A DNA stretch of 64,000 bases from assembly GCA_963556255.1 (NCBI GenBank), contig OY744616.1, positions 1,336,110-1,400,109 of the forward strand, given 5' to 3'. This DNA is from Allolobophora icterica (lineage: Eukaryota > Annelida > Clitellata > Crassiclitellata > Lumbricidae). Positions 57,622-64,000 of the stretch are shown here, piece after piece. Every line of letters begins with the position of its first letter. Positions within the stretch are counted from its first letter, which is position 1. Below the pieces are notes generated by a model. The model saw nothing but the letters and a program-made list of their open reading frames with translations, was not told the DNA's origin and searched no databases. The translations under genes were made by a program, and so were the position numbers.

Positions 57622-58643
57622 GTTACGAAATGAATTCCATCTGGACGTTTGCTCCATCTCTCTGTCACTTAAGGACAGTGATCAAGGTAAAGAACCTTAT
57701 CTACGTACTATGTCGCTACTATGGCACGACTATACTAGCTTACGAGGATAGCTTTCCGTACGACCTGCTAATGATAACTGTTACAGGAAAGATTGGAAGG
57801 CCTCTTGACATGGTTGGCGTTGAAAACACTAACACTTTATACATTAGTGACATGGTAGGAAGATGCATCTGGAAGATAGACATGGATAAAAATAGAGTTG
57901 ACAAATGGTTGCCGGAATTAGGCTATGAAGTCAGTCTGTCAGTAGCCAATGATGATCATCTACTGGTACTGAGATACTTTAATTATATGCCGTGTTTGGA
58001 GATTTACGATCAAGATGCGAATCGTGTAAGAAGTGTTTCACTTCCCAACGACTTCTTTAGTCCATTCCATGGAGTTCAGAAAAATAATGGAGAATTCGTC
58101 GTCAGCCACTACTCAACAGAGAGCTTTGGCATGTGTGTAAGTTTCTTAAGCGCCGATGGACATATTATCAGTCAGTTTAAGCTCAGAGAAACAGTTGGTT
58201 TGAGGGACGCGCAATTGTTTGTGTCTGAAAACGATATTTTTGCAACTGAAATTTTCAGTGGCCACGTAGGCCTATATATACTTGATACGAGTACTGAAAA
58301 CTGGAGCCTAACTAACTTTAGTTTCATCATCAGCAACAGCTCAGAAGAGAACTCTGGAAATAGTGTAAGTTTCCAAAGCACTGATGGGCAGATCATCAGC
58401 GTAGATATGTTGCCAGAATATATATATTGTCAGTCTGTGCGATTGTTTTTGGATACGGACAACAATAATCTTACAGCGGTCGAAAACGTATTTGGGAGCA
58501 TTTATCTATTTGAAACGAAGAGTCTTCATTGGAGTCAAATTGGTCGAATAATTCATCGTCAGTTGTATTACGACACAAAGAAAAAGCAGTTCATTGCGTG
58601 GTTCGAACGAGATGTACATATTTGGACATTAAAGAAAAACTAA
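57622..58643 (+). CDS. Last exon of a beta-propeller-like protein, probably secreted
   Basis: A clean 340-codon open stretch after a good acceptor (TTAATTGCAG), to TAA at 58643. Repeats of about 45-55 residues resembling NHL/six-bladed propeller strands: YVLCRYYGTTILAYEDSF, DMVGVENTNTLYISDMVGRC then IWKIDMD, SLSVANDDHLLVLRY, SFLSADGHIISQF, SFQSTDGQIIS, LYILDT, IYLFET. The ends close with VHIWTLKKN. It begins in phase 1, matching the donor at 46847, so it may be the C-terminal part of the signal-peptide gene at 45057. An upstream frame back to 57447 exists but lacks a convincing splice site. I recall similar repeated families in marine invertebrates; function unknown. Confidence 0.72.
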
Positions 58644-58759
58644 CTTGAGAGGCAATTACGATTGCGAAGTTTTTGCGAATTCTTCAGACTTGGCTTATGA
58701 TCTTAGTAGCACGCATGGTTAGTCAACTCAGTAACGGAAAACACATTTATCCTACGCAG

Positions 58760-59840
58760 ACGATTCGTGTAGGTGCCAATGGTGGAACTGCTTGAAGATC
58801 AGTATGCCTTTCGCCCCACGGGATCGATACATGCGGCCTTTATATCGGTGTTACATCATGTAACAGCCCTCCTTAAAGACAACCAATATGTCACCCTCAT
58901 CTCGCTCGATTTCTCTAAGGCATTCCACACTGTATACCAGTCCACCTTGGCGACCAAGCTATTCAAACTGGACATCCCAGATAATATCTATAATTGGATC
59001 GTTGAATTTCTTCGAGACAGAAGGCATGCCACGAGGTTTTATGGGATGATTTCAGGAGCGGCTGTAATAAATTCAAGCATCGTGCAGGGATCCGGCCTAG
59101 GACCAATAGGCTATACTATCACTGCTTCCGACCTCCACAAAAAGCATCAGCAGAACATCGCAGTGAAATTTGCAGACGAGTCCTACCTCATCATAGGAGC
59201 TGCGCTGAGGGACACGGTGAATGAGGAGGTGGCTAACGTTGCGACTGGGCCGAACGGAACAACTTGCGATTGAATCCACAAAAGACCAGGGTGATGTTGT
59301 TCGTACGGAAGAAAGGAGTAACCCTTCCCCAGCCGAACCCTGGTGTGGTGCGTGTTGCCGAGATGAACATTGGGGGGGGGGGGTGGGTGGGTACTATCCG
59401 AGATGATCTCAGAGCCAAAGCGCACATCAAGTCGCTCCTGGGCTCTGGGTCTACGTGTCCTTCGCAATCATCGAATGCAGCCTCGGGCTTTGCATGTGGT
59501 TGCAGAGGCCAAAATCGTGTCCCGACTGATGTACGCAGTGCAAGCATGGTGGGGCATGACCACTCAGGCGGACCGTGAGAGGCTCGAACGATTTCTACAA
59601 AGAGCAAGAAATGCGGGTTTCTTGCTCGCTGACTCGAGGTCTGTCACTCAATTGGTAGCGGCTGCTGACGATCGACTCCTACAGGCACTGAAATGGAATC
59701 GGAACCACGTCCTCACAAACTTGTTCCCTCCTATCATCAAGCGCACTTACAATCTTAGAATGAGACCACATGAACACGAGTTGCCTGACAAGGACAGCAA
59801 GAACTTTATGCCAACGGTGCTCTATAAGTGTATATTCTGA
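58760..59840 (+). mobile_element. LINE relic with reverse-transcriptase domain, catalytic motif changed
   Basis: Reads LLEDQYAFRPTGSIHAAFIS, TLISLDFSKAFHTVYQSTLA and INSSIVQGSGLGPIGYTI. The active-site box is FADESYLI where FADD or YADD is expected. Frameshifts near 59245 and 59370-59440 (next to a G run) separate RLNPQKTRVMLFVRKKGVTL from RLMYAVQAWWGMTTQADRER, LERFLQRARNAGFLLADSRS and VLTNLFPPIIKRTYNLRMRP. Order and spacing are those of a jockey/CR1-like RT to its C-terminus. Dead. Confidence 0.9.
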
Positions 59841-60337
59841 ACGCTAACATGGTTCCTAACTATAGTGCTTATGCCAATACGTCTCGCATTAGAACGACTC
59901 TAACAGAACAACCATTGTACCAGAACGACTCTAACAACTATTCGTAGACTATATTATCCCAGCCTGAACGAACGATATTGTGTGTCATTCTGATTCTAAT
60001 ATACGAATATGTTATACCGCCTTTTCCTATCAAGCAACATTTTGTCACAGAATTGCATACTGGAATTCCACCTGCATTAACACATCTGCGGTCAGCTTAC
60101 GTTAGTTTTCTTGAACATTGCGCCAATGATTTGTGAGTCATGCAAAGGATAGGTTTGTCACCAGACATAGGCTACGGGATGCGCATTTTTTTTATTTCAT
60201 TCATTTTTTAAATATAGGCTCTGATATCTGTTAAATGTGTTCTTGACATGAATGTCTGCTAATGGAGAGAAGACATGCAAGAGGATCATGTCTAACAGTG
60301 ATTATAGTATTCCAATATAGCACTGTCTAATAGTTTG
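59841..60337. other. Unassigned downstream of LINE relic
   Basis: No gene recognised; includes decayed sequence similar to 47085-47200 (ctgctaatg... ctaacagtgat). Confidence 0.4.
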
Positions 60338-60660
60338 CAGGGGCGTAACTTTAGCCTAAAAAGTGGGGGGTACCAAATCCTTGGTCTAAAAAGTGGGGGG
60401 TACCAATTTCTTCTCCACTTTCGTTTTTCGCATGATAACCATTTTGAACATATTCCTACCAGTATTCTCATTAAATTTGGCTCTCAATTTACCTGTATAT
60501 CTAAGCACTTTAATACTTTTGGCGGAGATTGTGTTCTCTGGGAAGGCACAATAATAAAATATTGATTGGCATTGTTTAAAAAGTGGGGGGTACAGTACCC
60601 CCCAGTCCAAAAAGTGGGGGGTACGGGTACCCCTCGTACCCCCCACAAATTACGCCTATG
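60338..60660. mobile_element. 323-bp hAT-type MITE
   Basis: Left end CAGGGGCGTAACTTT, right end reverse complement CATAGGCGTAATTTG. Perfect target duplication ATAGTTTG at 60330-60337 and 60661-60668. 'aaaaagtggggggtac' is repeated four times near the ends. No frame. Confidence 0.9.
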
Positions 60661-60668
60661 ATAGTTTG

Positions 60669-61960
60669 TACTCTTACAGTCGTTCTCTGAGCCTTTTTAA
60701 AACCGCGACCGCTCTACATCTTGTAATGACGGATGCATGCATGGCCATTGGTATGCGACACCAGACGCTTGAGGGACTTCCTGTGACAGGGTCGAACCAG
60801 TGTTATTTTCGTTCGGAAAATCATTTCTATTTTAGTTTTTATTCAGTTCGGGTATCAATCATTTCTATTTAGTTTCAGTTTTAGTTTTTAATTTTTCAAT
60901 CATTTTCGTTTCTATTTCGTTTCTATTCTTCAAATCATTTTAGTTTTAGTTTTGTTTCAGTTTTCCAAATCATTTTATTTGTATTTTTCGTCGTTGGAAT
61001 CTTTTTAGTTTTAATTTTAGTTTTGACAGTAAGTTACCTGTAATGAAGAAAAAATTGCTGGAGTCGTTACTGTAAGCATTGTCCATCAGTAGTACTGATT
61101 CAAGAAGGTTGTTTAATGTTTATTACGCATTCTTATGACCTGTTCTTTTAGCTTGAGAAAGGCTCGCATGTCCAGAGATTTCAACATCCTGTTGCGTCTG
61201 CCTGCTGTTAAAAGTCCACATAAAGAAATGATTCTTTCAACTTAATTTTTCTTAAAATGCAGGCATCCATGCAGAGTCTGTAATGACGGGCTGTCCATGT
61301 CCTGAACTTTATGCTGCTTACACGGTTTTTTATTTATTTTTATCTTCATTGGAAGTTAACAAAGCATGAACATCGCTGACTTATGTGTGTTTTAAGATTT
61401 GTTGGATTTTTACCTGTAATAAAAAAATTTACAGAAATATTTCTTATTGTGATTACTAGATTTTCACATACAAAAAGTAAATGTGTAGCAAGTAAATGTG
61501 TTGCTAAAAGACGGATGCAGATGCATGCAAATATGGCTTAGACAACCTCAACCAGACAACCACCCTGGCAAACCTAACCCTGAACTTAACACTAACTCTA
61601 TTTCAAAGGGGTCGTCCCAAATTCCCGAAACCGCCTTTTTGAAACGCCCCTTAAGTTCAATAAAATGAGTAAATACTACACCAGAGTCAATACTCAGTAG
61701 ACATGAACACTGAAAAAATTATATATTTCCAGGCAGCCGGGACAACAGGTCAGAAACCAGAAGACAATTGTCAATGAAAACCGGGACGTCAGGTCAGCTT
61801 AGGCTAGGCCTATATAAACCTCAATATCTCATTTATTTTAGACTAGCGGTATACCCGGCGTTGCCCGGGGTTATAAGTTTCAATCCCTGTAGCGAATAAG
61901 CAACAAATTTAGATATAAGTTAAATCCGTGTAGCGAATAAGGAAGAAATTTAGGCGACCT
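60669..61960. other. Unassigned; probable partial MITE and decayed repeats
   Basis: At 60801 'cagtgttattttcgttcgga' begins a T-rich region with 'attttagttttagtttt' motifs to about 61030, like a hAT-type MITE end, but I could not find the second end. The rest is unassigned. At 61853-61870 'atacccggcgttgcccgggg' opens a dispersed repeat continuing to 62100. Confidence 0.4.
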
Positions 61961-61967
61961 GTGGGGA

Positions 61968-62063
61968 GATTGCTTCGCAGTCTAGGCGTGGACTGACTGC
62001 TTCGCAGTCTCCCTCTGGCGACGACTGCTTCGCAGTCTCCCGTGGACTGACTGCTTCGCAGTC
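61968..62063. repeat. Four spaced copies of a palindromic 15-mer
   Basis: GACTGCTTCGCAGTC (stem GACTGC/GCAGTC, loop TTC) occurs at 61995, 62023 and 62049, with a one-base variant (GATTGC...) at 61968. Starts are 26-28 bp apart. Each could fold as a 6-bp hairpin. Confidence 0.9.
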
Positions 62064-62223
62064 GAAGAGGGTGAACCCGGCGTTGGCGGCTTAAAGAAAA
62101 CGCGAGAAATCTAGCCGTGACTGCCCTTAGTTGTGCAAAGTCTTTGAACATACAATTTTGCTGTAAGACGATGAATATAGTTCGAATCGATCGTAATTAA
62201 ATTTTGTGCGAAAGTAAACAACG

Positions 62224-62395
62224 TCGTTGTGCGCATTAATAATGACGTTAGGGGAATACCCGCGCCATAAATAGAACCGCTTGGCAGTGGAAGACAGCGT
62301 GAGGGACGGTGTCGTTACGCGTATTATTAATGACGTTGGGGAATACCGGCGCCATAAATAGAACCGTTTTGCAGTGGCGTGACGGACGGTCGGTT
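62224..62395. repeat. Two-copy tandem duplication of about 88 bp
   Basis: 'taatgacgtt(a)gggg.aatacc' followed by 'gcgccataaatagaaccg' appears at about 62240-62280 and again at 62328-62370, with 'gacggt' after each. No frame. Confidence 0.8.
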
Positions 62396-62509
62396 GGGTA
62401 GAGTTTTGGGGGATTTTTCTGAGTTACAAGCCCAGTGTGCTCTAACCAATCGGCTATAGATCTAACCTCAGCAGCAAGACAAAGAAAATCTACCTAGTTG
62501 TTCAGCTAT

Positions 62510-62718
62510 ATTACACATATTTTGTTTACATTACAAATATGTTGTTTACACAATTTTTTTACATTACATATATATTATTTTGTTTACATTACAAATATTT
62601 TGTTTCCACAAATTTTGTTTACATTACAAATATTTTGTTTACATTACATATATTTTGTTTACATTACATATGTTTTGTTTATATTACATATTTTGTTTAC
62701 ATGTATTTTGTTTACATT
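62510..62718 (+). repeat. Tandem array of an 18-20 bp TTTTGTTTACATTACA unit
   Basis: About ten degenerate units (attttgtttacattacaaat). Further pieces at 63175-63235 and 63885 suggest that the array was split by the GC-richer block at 62720-63150. Confidence 0.85.
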
Positions 62719-62719
62719 C

Positions 62720-63150
62720 TCTCTCTCTTTGTGCTGTCGGCTCTAGGAGCCCTAGCGATCGTCATGCTACACAGTCTCCGTTGCCGTCTTGCTACTTCTC
62801 CCAGTAGCCCTTGAGTCGCGCTTTGGCCTGGGAGTCCCTCCTCAGCGCTCCGGCCTGGGAGTCCCTCCATCCGCGACCATCGGCGTGGTTTGGTGTGTCG
62901 CATGACGATTTTCTTGGCATGATTAACAGGGGTGGTTTGCCATTGCCTTCCCCTGGTTTTGCCTGCCGTGCCCGTTCGTTCCCCTTCCTAGGAAGGGTAC
63001 CAACGGTCCGCACCACGAGAAGGTGGGCACGGAGGACTTTGGTTCACCAGCCCAGGTCGGATCCGAGTCTACGCTCATCAGAGTCGTCGGTCAGGTCGCC
63101 TCCCTGCTTTACTCTGTTACAGAGTGACTGGTGAACCTTTGCGGACCAAA
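62720..63150. other. GC-rich block interrupting the tandem array
   Basis: About 430 bp of much higher GC than its surroundings, starting with CT repeats. Frames exist on both strands (plus: GMINRGGLPLPSPGFACRAR and RRWARRTLVHQPRSDPSLRS) but I recognise no domain. It may be a mobile element or captured sequence; no terminal repeats found. Confidence 0.4.
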
Positions 63151-63193
63151 GTAGGCCTAATGTAAACAAATGATTTGTTTACATTAGGCCTAC
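63151..63193. repeat. Perfect palindrome, 21-bp arms, 1-nt spacer
   Basis: Arms 63151-63171 and 63173-63193 are exact reverse complements, with TAGGCCTA in each. It marks the right border of the GC-rich block. Confidence 0.95.
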
Positions 63194-64000
63194 ATAATTT
63201 ATTTTGTTTACATTACAAAATATATTTTGTTTTACATTAGGTAATCCTAGCAGGATTTCATCCCTTCTGGATTCCCCATTATGTCCAAATTTAATAAGAA
63301 AGATAGCCGTTTATGGTGACCCTATAGTTATAATGCCAATACAAGTATAACACATGATAATTAAGACAAAAGGCAGGAACTAAATGATTCTGCTGCCAAA
63401 GAAATTATGCTTGTAAAGTATTTAACATCAATGAAACGATTATTTAGTGTGTTACTTAAATGTCCAATGTAATCAACGAAGTATATGGCATTACTGTGTT
63501 GCTGCTCTGGACCAATAAATGTTATTTGATTTGATTTGAGGTGTGAAAAGTACAAAAGCAAACATAAGTCTTTCCTACGGTAAAACAGAAAATGAACTAC
63601 AAACTTTTACGTCAAAGTACTTTTAAGCTGAAATGCACCAAACATGTCACCAGCCAAAGACATTACAAGTCTGAACACATACGGTATGCAACACATCAAA
63701 TATGTTTCGTCATAATTATAACGTAAACCGCTTCACACAGCGTAACATGCTGCATAGTATAACCAGCATAACCTGTCTAACATAATCATATAACATAATT
63801 GGAAACTGAACGGATTTGCTTTAAATAGCGTCCGTAAGAACCGCAGTGCTTTTGCAAGACGGTTCGAAGGCACTGTACATATATTTTGTTTACATCACAG
63901 TTAGGATGCTTATGTATGTATGTATCAGAGAACTTGTATAGCACCCTTTAGGTAACTCACAAGGGTGCTCCGGTACAGTTACCTAGGAATAACCAGACAA
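63194..64000. other. Unassigned; retroelement tail near 63515-63540
   Basis: 'atgttatttgatttgatttg' is an ATTTG-type 3' tail after about 150 bp of possible element body. At 63940-63975 GCACCCTT...AAGGGTGC forms an inverted repeat. No gene recognised. Confidence 0.4.

Noticed and set aside
62811..63134. Frame of 107 codons rich in Arg/Ser/Pro (possible pol-like protein)
   Set aside because: GC-rich block open on both strands, with no conserved motif that I can name; kept only as an unassigned block.

Overview
The window is animal nuclear DNA: exons separated by introns with GT-AG borders, a repeat content too high for a prokaryote, tRNA-derived SINEs, LINE relics and many small DNA transposons. 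The main gene resembles, from memory, the outer-arm dynein beta heavy chain of sea urchins. The palindrome TAGGCCTA is strikingly common, and one element looks like a sea-urchin TU foldback transposon. I therefore suggest a marine invertebrate, probably a non-vertebrate deuterostome such as an echinoderm. The species call is inference.

Positions 186-36611 (minus strand) hold the first 39 coding exons of an axonemal dynein heavy chain of the outer-arm beta class (DNAH9/11/17 group). The exons join in frame to 2,976 codons, from the initiator Met through the tail, linker, AAA1, AAA2, AAA3 and most of AAA4. The rest (stalk, AAA5, AAA6, C-terminus) lies beyond position 1. The four P-loops fall near residues 1844, 2125, 2452 and 2797, where this class normally has them, so no tail exon seems to be missing. 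All introns are GT-AG except one GC-AG. Two RFX X-box-like motifs lie about 200-235 bp upstream of the ATG, as expected for a ciliary gene. The introns are full of micro- and minisatellites, SINEs and MITEs.

Positions 36850-64000 are mostly a transposon graveyard. I resolve a decayed multicopy gene, a TU-like foldback element, many hAT-type elements with 8-bp target duplications (some nested), and several LINE relics, one of them interrupted cleanly by a second LINE.

Spread through this region on the plus strand are three exons with matching phases: a signal peptide (45057-45120), a Ser/Thr-rich segment (46485-46847) and a beta-propeller-like last exon (57622-58643). I propose that they form one secreted-protein gene whose last intron of about 10.8 kb has been filled by transposons.

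The two genes are divergent (dynein leftward, secreted protein rightward) and about 8.4 kb apart. Nothing in the sequence links their functions.
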